Source of the DNA: Gracilaria domingensis
Lineage: Eukaryota; Rhodophyta; Florideophyceae; Gracilariales; Gracilariaceae
Assembly: GCA_022539475.1 (NCBI GenBank)
Contig: VCMS01000099.1
Span: 186,001 to 250,000 of the forward strand
Length of the DNA stretch: 64,000 bases
Reading direction: 5' to 3'
The first letter of the stretch is position 1, and every line of letters begins with the position of its first letter. Below the pieces are notes generated by a model. The model was not told where the DNA came from and ran no database searches. It saw only the letters and a list, made by a program, of their open reading frames with translations. Positions 20,931 to 31,378 of the stretch are shown here, in pieces. Both the position numbers and the translations under genes were made by a program.

Positions 20931-21820
20931 GGATGCGCCGGAATCATGAAATTGCGCAAAGATACGATCTCTACAATGAACAGGATATGTAACTGTGGTC
21001 GATAGATGAAATACAGTTCATCGAGCAGGACTGTCAGATACCTCGTCCTTCCAGGGTGAGGCGGTACCGCAAACCGGGCTACTTTGCCCGCAATCATGAC
21101 AAGTCTCACTGGGATTGGAGCAGATTCAGCCTTAACAGCCTATATTGACAGGGTCTAAACGCGGCTCTGATTAGCCAGGGTATATGTAACACACCGATGG
21201 AGTGTAGAGTTCAGCGCTGTGGTGGTCGTGTGTCATTAATGTTGCAACAAACGCACCTTGCCGTTGACGCCCTAGAGCATTTTTGCATGAAACATCCCCG
21301 GCAGCCAGTCCAAGTGTCCAGTCCAGGTCATCGACCCCACTTTGAACTGACTATGAAGCATCGAATCAATGATGACTACATGAATGTATCGGAAAGGCAG
21401 AACTTTTGCATGGAACCCTCGATCATCAATGCGACAGAACGTCTGGCAGGACCGCGATACGCAAAGTGTACATTACTAGCAGCCGACATTCCTCCGTCAT
21501 TGAACTTCGCCGACATAGGAACCTGGCTGCAGAAATTGGCTGCGCATCTGAAACTCAACAAGGTGAAAGGTCTCGCACATGATGTGAACAAGCTGCAATA
21601 GGTAGTAACACATCCTACGGGCATTTACATCACGCAAATCCGAGCCTCAAACCTTGATCATGTACTTTGTGTGAATGCCGAAAAGAAGCAGATTCTGGAC
21701 GCAGTAGAACCATGTCCACTCCTATGCACGTACGAGACCTTGTGTGCCTTTGTCTGCGGAATAGAGGAAGCAGTGAGAGTCATGGAGCTTAGAAAGCTGG
21801 AATTCTTCGCAAAGAGGTGA
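20930..21820 (+). pseudogene. Decayed coding region of unknown type
   Basis: A plus-strand frame is open from 21,151 to 21,820 except for one TAG at 21,599. It includes protein-like segments such as GTWLQKLAAHLKLNKVKGL before the TAG and ILDAVEPCPLLCTYETLCAF after it. Protein-like sequence in the same direction continues upstream to about 20,930 with further stops. It directly precedes the tail end of the decayed copia-type element, which is on the other strand. It is probably a transposon relic; I cannot name the family. Confidence 0.3.
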
Positions 21821-21979
21821 GGTGATCACTGGCGTGCTAGACACTGCTCTTGAACTGTGTAAAGCCAGAGTGCACAATCTGTTCACGACGCTTCGGCTCT
21901 TTAGTTCTTGTGGGAAACTCTCTTCGCGTTTTGCAAAACGGTTTCTATCAGGAATCCCGTGCACATCACTTCATTAAGC

Positions 21980-22210
21980 TTACGGAACATAGCAACGTTC
22001 CTTTTCGGTTTTGAGGTCCGCGTTGCCACTGCAGCCCGGAGATACACCCTTCTCGAAGGAATCAGGAAGTCTTGCCACCGTGGGCTTAAGACGATAATCT
22101 TTGCCTTCGTGCAAAGTGGTGAATGTGGAATAAAGGCCTTCAGAGTTGACGATTAACACAAACGGAAGATCTTGTGGTGGTTTGAACATGTGGACAATTG
22201 CCGAAGACAT
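21980..22210 (-). pseudogene. pol: RNase H part of the decayed copia-type element
   Basis: The segment VNSEGLYSTFTTLHEGK is typical of the later part of a copia RNase H. The frame is short and the flanks contain stops. Confidence 0.5.
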
Positions 22211-22520
22211 CGAAGAACCTCTATCTGCAGAATGTGCGGCAGCTAAGATCTCAGCATCAATCGAACTGAAGGAAACCCTTGACTGCTTGGTGCTCGTTCA
22301 ATCTAGGACACGAAAGATAGCCTCTCCATCCCCTGCAGGCATGAAAAGCACGGATAAGTAGCCCGTTTGGCCATAGAAGCCCTTACCTTGACTCGCGTCT
22401 GAGAATGCGAGGTATCGCGGGGAAGTTGCGAGCGACGGTGGGCAGCGATAGAGACCATTTCGGGCTTGAGGGTCTAGGGTTCGCTCAAAACTTGGTTAGC
22501 GCGGATCAAGTCAGAGACCA

Positions 22521-23497
22521 TTAGCATCGAGGTGCTTTGCTGCAGGTAACTCGCTTCGAAGGAGGCTTGAAGAAGTGTATACCGTGGCCCAGGAAACTCA
22601 GGGATCGGGTGAGGCCGAGGAACCGAGTTCTCTCTTTAGTCGTGGATGGGGAATCATACTTCTTGCGACGCTCGCGTGCGATGTCAAGCTTGTGGATGCT
22701 GGCCATGAATTCAGTCATGTTCAGCGAGATAGCGCTTTCATCCTGTCGGTTTATCCGTAAACCGTTGAAGATGAAGTTGCGAGAAGTATCAAACTTTCCG
22801 ACTGTGAACCGGTTCGAAATGGCCCTATAAAAGCTCTCCAGGGCGATTACTGAGCCTGCGAGGAGCATATCGTCCACTACTTTGGCCATGGCGATCTTGA
22901 TGGTGCCATCAGCATTTCTCAGGACGAACAGCTGTGGCAATCCCGGAATGGTTTCAAACTTTTCGTAGGACAGCCATTTCTCAACAGCAAGTTGCCACTG
23001 ACATCCCGAATTCACGAGGCCATACGTTGGGGCTAGTAGCTTCCAAACATGCCGTGGTTTTGCCCATCCCTTCGGGGGAACAATGAAAATATCCCTATTC
23101 AAATCTCGACCCTGGAGATATGCACCCTTGATGTCAAGGGTGGCTAATGGTAGGCCAAGCGTGGCTGCAAGAGAGAGGACCGTCCGAATTATGGGGAACT
23201 GGGCGGAAGAAGAATCCTTGCGGATACCATCCTTTCCTTATCTCTGTTGCCGTGTGGGACCAATCGACATTTGAGGCGGAGCGCACGGCATTCAACATCA
23301 TCCTTAATGTGGAAGAAGTAGTGGGACGTCACAACATTTGCATACTTCGGCAAAGCGGAACGATGAACCTCTTTGTAACGGCCATGGTACACCTCCTTCT
23401 CCTTGGAAATCGCTTTGCTTACGACCCATCGTGGGAGGAACTCCGTTTGCGATTCGGAAACATGGTCCTTACCCATCACCTTTATAGCATTAGACAA
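22521..23497 (-). pseudogene. pol: Reverse transcriptase part of the decayed copia-type element
   Basis: The frame 23497-23189 contains the N-terminal RT segment (LKCRLVPHGNRDKE). Sequence just downstream encodes LATLDIKGAYLQG with the first catalytic Asp. The frame 23102-22521 continues with VWKLLAPTYGLVNSG and the catalytic VVDDMLLAG. A frameshift lies between the two. The pieces at 23,504-24,244 are the integrase/RT linker. Confidence 0.7.
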
Positions 23498-24273
23498 GAT
23501 CCCCTACTGGGCAGATTTCAACTGTGCCGGAGGAAGTATGTTGGTGAGTTTGGTCGGTTCGATGCTCTTGTCTGGCCTAAAAGGATCGTACGGGGAACCT
23601 TTGTCTCTCTCAGGCATTTCAATGACCTTTGGTTTCTCTCCGGCAAGCAACGAGCATACGTTGGGGTGGTGATACCACAGAGTGGGTTCATCGTTAATTA
23701 AGGAGTCGATGGAGTCCTTACGCAGCTGCTGTCGCTTCGGTGGTTCCTCGCTCACTTCTGCTCTTGGAACAATGGGTGGCTCGACTGCATCTCCGTTCGG
23801 TACTTCTGGCCGTTCCGCTACTTCGACGATGCTGTGCGAGAGTGGCGAAGTGTAGCCCATTTGATCCAGCTCGACCAGGAGAGCTGACTTGAGGACGAGT
23901 CTCACATCCTCCTACGCCGCGCGAATGCTTGGACCATTATATTGTTCATTTGAGGACAAGAAGAGCGAATGTTCTTGGGCTTCGCGTACGTATCCCACCT
24001 TCCAGACACCAAACTTGGGTCCGCGCTTGAAGTAGTTCACGGGGGTGTCCTTTGGGAAGTGAGATTGAAGGAGGACATGAGGATTTCTCGTCTTATCAAG
24101 TATTTGTATTGCTCTTGTGGCCACCTGCTCTTGGTAGGCGTCGAGAAGCTCCACAGTCGTATGCGATTGTGGCAAGCCAATCATACTCGGGGTGTAACTA
24201 CGAAAAGTTCGAAACTGCTCATCTTGCGACCTCCATACATTCAATTGCTTAGGAATGTCGCGCGGGAGATGAT

Positions 24274-25230
24274 CTACGCGTAGATGAACTCAGTGTTGCG
24301 AATTGCTGAAAAATAGGTCGCATCCCTCAAGAGTCTGGTAGCGATCAGCCTCACTATTTCGTTCTTCGACTCCATCACGCCGATCTTATTATGCCTCCGT
24401 GCAGGACGGGGCTCAAACTTAATGGAGAGGGAACCAAGGAAATTCTTAAATGTGCCCTTGTCGAACTCCGGGTCACCTGATAGTGAACTCGGGGGGCCAT
24501 GCATATTGATCCACTGTTGCTCGAAAGCAATTTTGACTTCACTGAGTTCTTTCCTTTCCAGAATAGCGGTGACAGAGAACCCCGAGGAAATGTCAACCAT
24601 ATGCAAGATCGGAATTTTCTCCATCTCAGAGATTAATGAGAAGTCGATCTATACATGGCTGTTGAATGGGACTAGAAGTCGCCCAAATGACACCTTCCTC
24701 GAAGAGTATTGAAGCCCAGTAGAACGGCAAGTGGTACATTTATCCACTACGGCTTGAAGTGCTTGTTGAAGTAGCGGTGTGAGAACGTCGGCACTGCGAC
24801 AGATTTCCTTCATGTCATCAGTTGACATGTGATTGAAGCTGTGCAACTTAGCAGCAAACCGACGGCACACCTTGCAGTCCGAGTACTTCTTCATGAGCTC
24901 CCGAGCAGTCGATCATGACGCAAGACCTCTGTATGCAGCGAAGTAAGATGAAATTGCTTCTTTCGTACTAGATACAACCAGCAGCCTCGTTCGGATGGTT
25001 TCCTTCGGATCGCCAGGGAGACGCGAGTTGTACGTCTGAAGACGAAGCTCAGAATTAGATAGAACTCCGTTGGGAGATACCATCAGCCGATCGTTTCCCA
25101 GCGGGTTTGATTCATGTAGGAGGTAGTTGCTAACGAGGAGGAAACCATCTCCCTCCACTACATAGATCGGGAGGGAACACAGACGACCATCGATCTCCGA
25201 TAGAGTGAGGTCCCAGATTGCTAATGCCAA
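24274..25230 (-). pseudogene. pol: Protease/integrase part of the decayed copia-type element
   Basis: Three frames follow each other. 25230-24913 is a protease-region sequence. 24894-24649 carries CTTC and an upstream His (pre-integrase zinc finger). 24624-24274 is the integrase core with HMVDISSG (first Asp), SGDPEFDKG (second Asp) and GVMESKN (Glu), the expected D,D,E set. Stops and frameshifts separate the pieces, so no full product can be made. Confidence 0.65.
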
Positions 25231-25489
25231 ACGGGCGTCATCTCAGTTCACGCCGTAACCATGTCAGAATAGCTCACGGTCGAGGGGACGAAGCTTGAAA
25301 GGGATACAGAGCGAAGAAGCGATGCGGGCGGCAGCATGAACACCACCAAAGCTACGGGGCGGCCAATGTAGAGGATCGGGATCAGATCTTCGGCTTCACC
25401 CTCCCGTTTAGAGGCTCCACGCCTACATATCAAGCTCGATTGGCGTTCGAAGGTGTGAAGCCTCGGCGAAAGAAGGCTTCACCATCAGA

Positions 25490-26308
25490 CTAAGAGTTCT
25501 TCTGAGACGACTCTTTCTCCAGGCCAACCAATTTCTGTAGGTACGTCTCATCGTCCTTATACTTGCACTCCTTATAGTTACGATAGTGTTGGTTCGATCC
25601 GCAGTCGAAATAGAACCTCTTCGTAGCATTATGGTGCTTTGCAGGAGGGCCAGACGGGTCACCACTACGGCTCGAGGACTCACCTCTGCATCTCCTTTTC
25701 TTGGTCTTCTTTTTGTTACCTCGAGCAGCCGTATCCTCCGCAGGCTGCTGAGGTTCAGAATGATGCACACCATTAGAGAGGAGAGCTTTGTGAACCCGTT
25801 GCTGCACCATGGCCTCGATGTCAATGCGGGAAAGTTCGTTCGTGCCCTGCTCCGTCGCCGAAGATAAAGAATAGAGGACGAAAACGGCGTCATCGAGGTA
25901 AAGACCAACCCTTGGAGCTGACGGTTTGGCAATGGCCTTGATGTTCTCCGGTTTGCTGTCCTCTTTGCGTTCAGAAATTCGAGAAAGTTGCGGGGCGAGA
26001 TCGTCAGACGCGTCCTTGACCTTTTGAAGATAGTCTTGAAAGTGTGACTGCATCGTCTCAAGCGTTTCCGGGATTTTCATTGGTTCCAAAATCTGCACAA
26101 GCAAATCAGAGATGTTCCTTATCTTCTGGATGACAGTAAAAGGAAAGATACCTCCATCGACTGCAGTCTGACCATAATCAGCACGAGACTGTGCCTGAGA
26201 CAAGAGCTGCAACACAGCATTTTGAAGGGTGTTTTCGGGCAAGTTCGCATTATTGATTATCGCTATGTCCAACACTTCCGATGTGGGTGGAAGATTCGAA
26301 ACTGGCAT
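25490..26308 (-). CDS. gag: Gag-like protein of the decayed copia-type element
   Basis: A 272-residue open frame: a helical N-terminal part, a Lys/Arg-rich basic stretch (NKKKTKKRRCRG), then a degenerate zinc knuckle (CGSNQHYRNYKEC) near the C-terminus. Position and layout fit the capsid/nucleocapsid protein at the start of a copia element. The protease and integrase pieces follow downstream on the same strand in other frames. The frame is intact even though the rest of the element is broken. Confidence 0.6.
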   Translation of the reverse strand: MPVSNLPPTSEVLDIAIINNANLPENTLQNAVLQLLSQAQSRADYGQTAVDGGIFPFTVIQKIRNISDLLVQILEPMKIPETLETMQSHFQDYLQKVKDASDDLAPQLSRISERKEDSKPENIKAIAKPSAPRVGLYLDDAVFVLYSLSSATEQGTNELSRIDIEAMVQQRVHKALLSNGVHHSEPQQPAEDTAARGNKKKTKKRRCRGESSSRSGDPSGPPAKHHNATKRFYFDCGSNQHYRNYKECKYKDDETYLQKLVGLEKESSQKNS

Positions 26309-27007
26309 GCATGAGATGCTGCGAAGCTAAGCCTCGAAAGCGATCAACGAAAGCCATCAATTCTTCGTTTTTTTCTACGACGGCAGCTGGAAACACGATT
26401 AAACGACGAGATCAGACGGTTAACCATCGCAATAGGAGGATCGACGGCCACAGGATCAACAATTTTCTGCGCGGCCTGGGTCCGTCTTCCTGACGGGAGT
26501 CGATCCTTCCTTTTGCATGAGCTTCTTCGACAATGCTCCTCTGAGCAAGAGGTAGTCCGCGCTCAACGAGAAGACGGCCAAGAATTGTGTACATCGTTTT
26601 GTAGAGTGCACGTGATGCATCCTCTGATGACATTCTTGACTGTCCAATTTCTTAGTTGCGGAAACAACGACAAACGACGAATCGGCCGTTTAATTGCTCT
26701 AATTACAGATCACAAACCACTTCCAAACTACCTCGTCGACCAAAAACAGGGATCAAAATAAGAACGAGTCGGAAGGAAACAACGTCAAGAAAGAACTTTT
26801 TGGCTGCTACAACATATTGAATTCTGAAACATTATGACACAGACTCTCTTCATTTTGAAGAAAACTTGAAGAACAAAGCGCAATGCGCACCACGTTTAAT
26901 AAAGGAACAAGGCGGTGATCCTCAAGGCCAACATTGCCGACTTGCGAAAGCTAAAGACATAAGTAACGAAGAAACGACATGTGATTGTACGGGGGGGGGA
27001 CGGTGGG
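26309..27007. other. Spacer between two retroelements
   Basis: It probably contains the 5' leader of the decayed copia-type element; a minus-strand ORF at 26412-26633 may be part of it. It ends with a G-run (26,991-26,999) just before the left repeat of the DIRS-like element. Some sequence at 26,920-26,985 is weakly similar to the right flank at 31,030-31,076. Confidence 0.35.
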
Positions 27008-27329
27008 CGAAGAAACGGACATGCGAGGAGAGAGCGGATCCGGGCTAGGACTTGCAGCGAGAGCGCTGATAACTCATCATCTTTGAAAGATCCCGTGTCC
27101 CTGTCTGGTTCACAGAGTGCGAGATCAGCCACGACCGCTTAGGTTTTGTGCGAGACAGTGTCTCCGAAAGAAGACAGTCAGGTCACGTTGTCCCCGTCAG
27201 CGGTCCGCGGGGGGGGCCAACTGTGCCTTCTGATACGCCCGGCAGTAGCCGGCAGCCGGCTGCGTCGCTCGCTGTCCTTTCGTGCTAGCTCTTCATAGCT
27301 GTAATGCTCACAGATGTCATGAAGAAAAC
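27008..27329. repeat. Left terminal direct repeat of the DIRS-like element
   Basis: About 322 bp, matching 31,076-31,378 in the same orientation from CGAAGAAACGGACATGCG to GCTCACAGATGTCATGA, with scattered substitutions and a few indels. Confidence 0.8.
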
Positions 27330-27351
27330 TTGAAGATGCAGAGAGGAACGG

Positions 27352-28287
27352 TTACGTAGGCAGAGGGCGCAGCAACGAGACCGGAAGAAGATGTGCGAAG
27401 AACCATTCCGAAGCGGGCGACAGAGAGAAAAAACTGTCAGTGTACACTCTAAGCATTGATTCCGAACTACAATCGAAGCGATCCATAATGTACTCCCGAG
27501 AGAAACCCAACAAAAGCAGTTCGTTGAAAGAGCCAATTCGTGGGCTGTGCGAGCTGTACAATAACCCTGAAGGCGCTGACACGGCAGCTGCTTTAAGAGC
27601 TCTGTCAACAGCGGAGTGGTCGTTAATTAACGTATCGTCGAGACTAAATAGCAAAGCTCCTTTCCGAAGACGCGTCCATTTCCGCAACAAAATAAAAGGG
27701 GTTGCAGGATCATCCCAGGCTGGGTTGCGACGATAGCTGAGAACGAAGGGGCGAGAGTTGACCTTTCCTTTTCGCCTTCTGACCCGTAATTCCATTCTGT
27801 CTGCCGTGAAAGAAAGGTCTTCACGCTTGATAGCTGTGATGCTCACAGAGCGGAGGTGAAAGATGAAGCTTATGACAGTGGCCGCGCAACATCTTACAGT
27901 GTGCGATTGTGTGGATTGGCAGCCGGCGCGCACAACGCGCAGGAGAATCTCTGTAGAGCAGCCAATGCGTATGGGTTTCCCGTCGCGATCGGAGGCATGC
28001 TTTCGTGAGTAGGCGGCCAGTAGTTTCTTCACCAAAGCTGTCTGCGTTGGGGACTGACGGCCATGGTGCTCATGAAATTTGGAGATGGCGGACAAATACT
28101 GCGGTAAAGATGTAGCCGATATCTTTCCTTCTTCGGATAGGTAGCCAACAAAGGCTGCGATGGGGACGTCATCTTCTACCAAAGGCTGAATTTGTTCCTT
28201 CTCGCAGAAGTCAAACCATTTCTTAAGCTGAGTCGAGCGGTTGATCCAGCTACGTTCTGAGTATCCAAAGTTGAAGATCAGCGCCAC
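27352..28287 (-). CDS. Tyrosine recombinase of the DIRS-like element
   Basis: This 311-residue protein has the layout of a DIRS-order tyrosine recombinase. The N-terminal part is a core-binding helical domain (LPQYLSAISKFHEHHG near 61-76). The catalytic part has Arg146 in FIFHLRSVSITAIK (box I), His247 and Arg250 in SSHSPRIGSFNELL (box II) and Tyr282 in RVYTD. It would cut and join DNA through a 3'-phosphotyrosine bond to insert a circular cDNA without a target duplication. It begins 80 bp after the RT/RH stop, as the last gene of the element, and ends 23 bp from the terminal repeat. The frame is intact. Confidence 0.85.
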   Translation of the reverse strand: MALIFNFGYSERSWINRSTQLKKWFDFCEKEQIQPLVEDDVPIAAFVGYLSEEGKISATSLPQYLSAISKFHEHHGRQSPTQTALVKKLLAAYSRKHASDRDGKPIRIGCSTEILLRVVRAGCQSTQSHTVRCCAATVISFIFHLRSVSITAIKREDLSFTADRMELRVRRRKGKVNSRPFVLSYRRNPAWDDPATPFILLRKWTRLRKGALLFSLDDTLINDHSAVDRALKAAAVSAPSGLLYSSHSPRIGSFNELLLLGFSREYIMDRFDCSSESMLRVYTDSFFSLSPASEWFFAHLLPVSLLRPLPT

Positions 28288-28367
28288 GGCTGCGGCTCCC
28301 CCGTTTGTCCGGCTTTGTTTTGATGTTCATTCCAGCACGGACCGAAGAACGCCCGAACGATATCGGG

Positions 28368-30089
28368 CTAGCAAAGAATCTGCGCAATCGCCACTGCCCA
28401 GGAACGCGCGTTCCGCCGTCCATGGAGGAGGTCGTGCGGGATCTGGGAGGGGTGCAAGACGGTGATTCGGTTCCACACCTGTCGAAGGCGTTGATACCAA
28501 GGCTGATTGGGCCAGTGGGGCGCCACGAAAATCCCTCGAGCCGCGGCTTCTTCGATCTTCCTGACCACCAGGGCCACAAAGTCGAATGGAGGGGTCCAAA
28601 GGTGACATGCGCGAGGGTCCCATTGCTCGTCGAGGTGTTGAAACAGGTATTTGCGCCGGGCGGCTAGCCGCTCGCCGAACGGACGGTCCCAGAATATATG
28701 GCGGTCAAACTCTAATTCGTGCCGTAATGCCTGAATGAGGTGGAACGTTGCTCTTGTGTCGTGCGGGAGCCATGTTCGCGACAGTCGATCCGCAAACCTG
28801 TTGACGGCGCTCGGGATCCAATTGGATTTGACAGTGATCCCGAGCCATTCCAGCACACGATGAAGCTTCCGCAGCTCGCTCATCATTGCCGGGGAGGCCG
28901 ACACCATCGCATTCAGCACCAGTGAAACCGCCCGGTTGTCTTCGTGGACTAGGACGCGTTTGATCGCGCTCGACCGCAGAAAACGGGCGAAGGGTCTCGT
29001 CAACAGTAGCCGAACGGCGCGTAGCTCCCTCACAGTGATCGACTCGTGCCTGTCCTTGGGTCGCCACAACCCACGACTCGCCCACAAACCTGCATTGCCC
29101 GCTGACAACTCTGGGCCGAGAGTACCGCCGTAACCGATGTCGGACGCGTCGCTGTGAATTGCCATCTTTGGGGGCGGTGGTTGTAGGGGCCGATCGCTTC
29201 CCTGCGTGAATGAGCGCCAATGGCGCAGGTGGCGCAAAGCTTTTCGGGAAAGACGGACCCTTTCCTTGCGTTCGTTGTGCTTGTGCTGCGAGACGGCCAT
29301 CGAGTCGTAGAGTGACACTGTATAGAAACGAGCCAGTGGGTAGGCGAGCCCCAGCGATACGCACACGCCGCAGAAGTGTCTCAACAGTTTCGTTGGTACA
29401 AGGCGCTGGTGCAAACAGGCAATTCGCAGGAGTCTTTTGGCGATGCTGTGTACTCTCGCGACCTTGTGCGGCGTTACAGTTACCACCATTTTGGTGGTGT
29501 CGATGCTGAAACCGAGATGACCGATTTGGCGAGACCCGATCCATTCGCCCTTGTCTGGATGCCTCGTGATACCGAGCCTGTTCAACAATGCGTCCAGCTT
29601 TGTTGTCGCTCTGCGACAGTGCCGCTTCGTATCTACAGTCCCGAACGGGGATGGGGCGAGGAGAAAGTCGTCGATGTAGGGCAAAAGCCGGTACCCGAGC
29701 GCCTCGCGAATGTAACGTACCAGGGGCTTCAGCAGCTTAGTGAACCAGAGAGCGGAGCGCCTCCACAGGAATGGTAGCGCGACGCAACGAAAGTACCGTC
29801 CACCGTAATGAAACGAGAAACAGTCAGGCATACGGGGGTGCAGGTAGAACGCTCTATATCCGCCCTTAATGTCCCACGAGAGTAGATAGTCGTTCTGCTG
29901 CAGATCTAGGGCAAACGACGGAATAGTTTCCATCCTAATCGTCCCTTTCTCCAAGTGAGTACACTGCAAGCTGAAATTTACAACGAATCTTCTTTTCAGC
30001 ACCCCTCTGGAGTTCGGTCTCCAAACTGTGAAGGCTGAAGAAATCATCTTACCTTCTTCTACCCTTGCCATTGCATAATCCTTTGTCAC
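28368..30089 (-). CDS. Reverse transcriptase/RNase H of the DIRS-like element
   Basis: This 573-residue frame contains RT motifs: Asp73 in SWDIKGGYRAFYLHP, the catalytic YIDD at 138-141, and GHLGFSID near 190. RNase H follows, with MAIHSDASDIGYGG (Asp314), a Glu in the HESITVRELRAV helix, an Asp in EDNRAV, and WIPSAVNRFADRLSR, the usual end of a DIRS RNase H. About 130 further residues after that are of unknown role. The N-terminus may extend further in the intact element, because the gag-like frames end just upstream at 30,110. Confidence 0.85.
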   Translation of the reverse strand: MTKDYAMARVEEGKMISSAFTVWRPNSRGVLKRRFVVNFSLQCTHLEKGTIRMETIPSFALDLQQNDYLLSWDIKGGYRAFYLHPRMPDCFSFHYGGRYFRCVALPFLWRRSALWFTKLLKPLVRYIREALGYRLLPYIDDFLLAPSPFGTVDTKRHCRRATTKLDALLNRLGITRHPDKGEWIGSRQIGHLGFSIDTTKMVVTVTPHKVARVHSIAKRLLRIACLHQRLVPTKLLRHFCGVCVSLGLAYPLARFYTVSLYDSMAVSQHKHNERKERVRLSRKALRHLRHWRSFTQGSDRPLQPPPPKMAIHSDASDIGYGGTLGPELSAGNAGLWASRGLWRPKDRHESITVRELRAVRLLLTRPFARFLRSSAIKRVLVHEDNRAVSLVLNAMVSASPAMMSELRKLHRVLEWLGITVKSNWIPSAVNRFADRLSRTWLPHDTRATFHLIQALRHELEFDRHIFWDRPFGERLAARRKYLFQHLDEQWDPRACHLWTPPFDFVALVVRKIEEAAARGIFVAPHWPNQPWYQRLRQVWNRITVLHPSQIPHDLLHGRRNARSWAVAIAQILC

Positions 30090-30109
30090 TTCTTCATAGA
30101 TATGCTCTT

Positions 30110-30998
30110 CTAGACCTTGTGTCGTAGGTCCTTCTCCGCGTAGTCTATGTCTACCGGAGACTGAGGAATCGGAGGTAGCACGGTGCCTTCCGTAAAGGGA
30201 ACAACCGGTGGGTCATATATACCGTACTTGACGAAACGTGCTACAAATGGAGACGCATGAAGTAAACGCACCCATTCGTGCGCTTTCCTCGACGTCTTCC
30301 TCCAGAGAGGGTTGATTCCTGCCCCCTCCATGGATGCAGAACTAGTAATAGTTACTGCTTGGCGGCGGCGCCGTCTTTGGACGCCCCCTTGCCCTTGAAT
30401 GCCTTCTGGTTGAGCATCATTTTCGCAATCTCTTTTGCCGTTTCGACTTCTAAGCGAGAGGAGAGTGCCTTCCGGAAGGTTCTGTGGGTCTCCGGGAAAA
30501 CGGCATCATGACTCTGGTCCACCAGATAAGACGTCGTGCGCGCGAGTTCTAGACCCTTCTCAGTTATATTCCGAAAGTATTGCCCTCGCATGGTAAGCAC
30601 CTCCAAGAACGCTTCACCAAAGGCTCTGACGGTGGCAAGTAGCCTGCACAGTTGACTAGGGTCGTCGGTCCAAATGGCTATAGTGAAAGAGGCGAGCAAA
30701 ATTTCCATCCAAGTCCCCGCGGCGTTTATGTATTCCGACTCTTTCGTTGTGCGCCGATATCACGGTTCCTCAGCTCAGTCAAGAATGCGCTTTGCTGAAG
30801 TTTAAGGAAGCCGATGTGGTCAATAGGGACATGAGGTCCTCGCTCGAACATCGTGCTCTCATCCATCATTTGGGAGTTCTGACGTTCGAGGCAGATAGCT
30901 CGGTAATCGTCGCGAGTCGCTTTGCTGTCGTCGCAGAGCACTTGGAAGGTTTGCGTATCGCTGGGCCAGGATGAGGCTTCATCTGACTGATTGGCCAT
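30110..30998 (-). pseudogene. Gag-like region of the DIRS-like element, broken
   Basis: Three short minus-strand frames (30998-30726, 30708-30352, 30331-30110) follow in element order before the RT. They are hydrophilic, with a helical middle part (TVRAFGEAFLEVL) and a Lys/Ala-rich end. No zinc knuckle is seen. They probably represent one protein interrupted by stops or frameshifts. Confidence 0.5.
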
Positions 30999-31075
30999 GT
31001 TACGCTTAGTGCACGTAGCAATGAAGATGTTGCCACTTCGAGATGAAGGAAAGTTTCTCAGTAACGCGAAGGTTA

Positions 31076-31378
31076 CGAAGAAACGGACATGCGAGGAGAG
31101 AGCGGATCCGGGCTAGGACGGGCAGCGAGAGCGCTGATAAAGACCCCGTGTCTCTGTCTGGTTCACAGAGTCCGAGATCAGCCACCACCGCTTTGGTTTT
31201 GTGCGAGACAGTGTCTCCGAAAGGAGACAGTCATGTCGCATTGTCCCCGTCAGCCGTTCGCGGGGGGGCGAACTGTGCCTCCTGATACGCTCGGCAGTAG
31301 CGGCCGGCCGGCTGCGTCGCTCGCTGTCCTTTCGTGCTAGCTCTTCAAAGCTGTAATGCTCACAGATGTCATGAAAAA
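31076..31378. repeat. Right terminal direct repeat of the DIRS-like element
   Basis: About 303 bp, a direct copy of 27,008-27,329. As the element is on the minus strand, this is its upstream end. Confidence 0.8.

Larger units (their letters stand above)
21980..26308 (-). mobile_element. Decayed Ty1/copia-type retrotransposon, LTRs not found
   Basis: On the minus strand the order is gag, protease region, HHCC-type pre-integrase, integrase, reverse transcriptase, RNase H, which is the Ty1/copia order. At least eight frame breaks or stops interrupt it, so it is dead. The sequence differs clearly from the copia element at 32.7-53.5 kb, so it is a separate family. I could not define LTRs or a TSD; the ends may reach about 21,700 and 26,650. 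Confidence 0.75.
27008..31378 (-). mobile_element. DIRS-like tyrosine-recombinase retrotransposon
   Basis: Read on the minus strand, the order is a gag-like region, reverse transcriptase with RNase H, then a tyrosine recombinase instead of a DDE integrase. That combination defines the DIRS order (DIRS, Ngaro, PAT). The element is bounded by direct repeats of about 300 bp. No methyltransferase-like domain was seen after RNase H. The RT/RH and recombinase frames are intact; the gag region is split over three frames. Direct rather than inverted ends point toward the PAT/Ngaro side, but the split-repeat layout could not be fully resolved. Confidence 0.8.
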
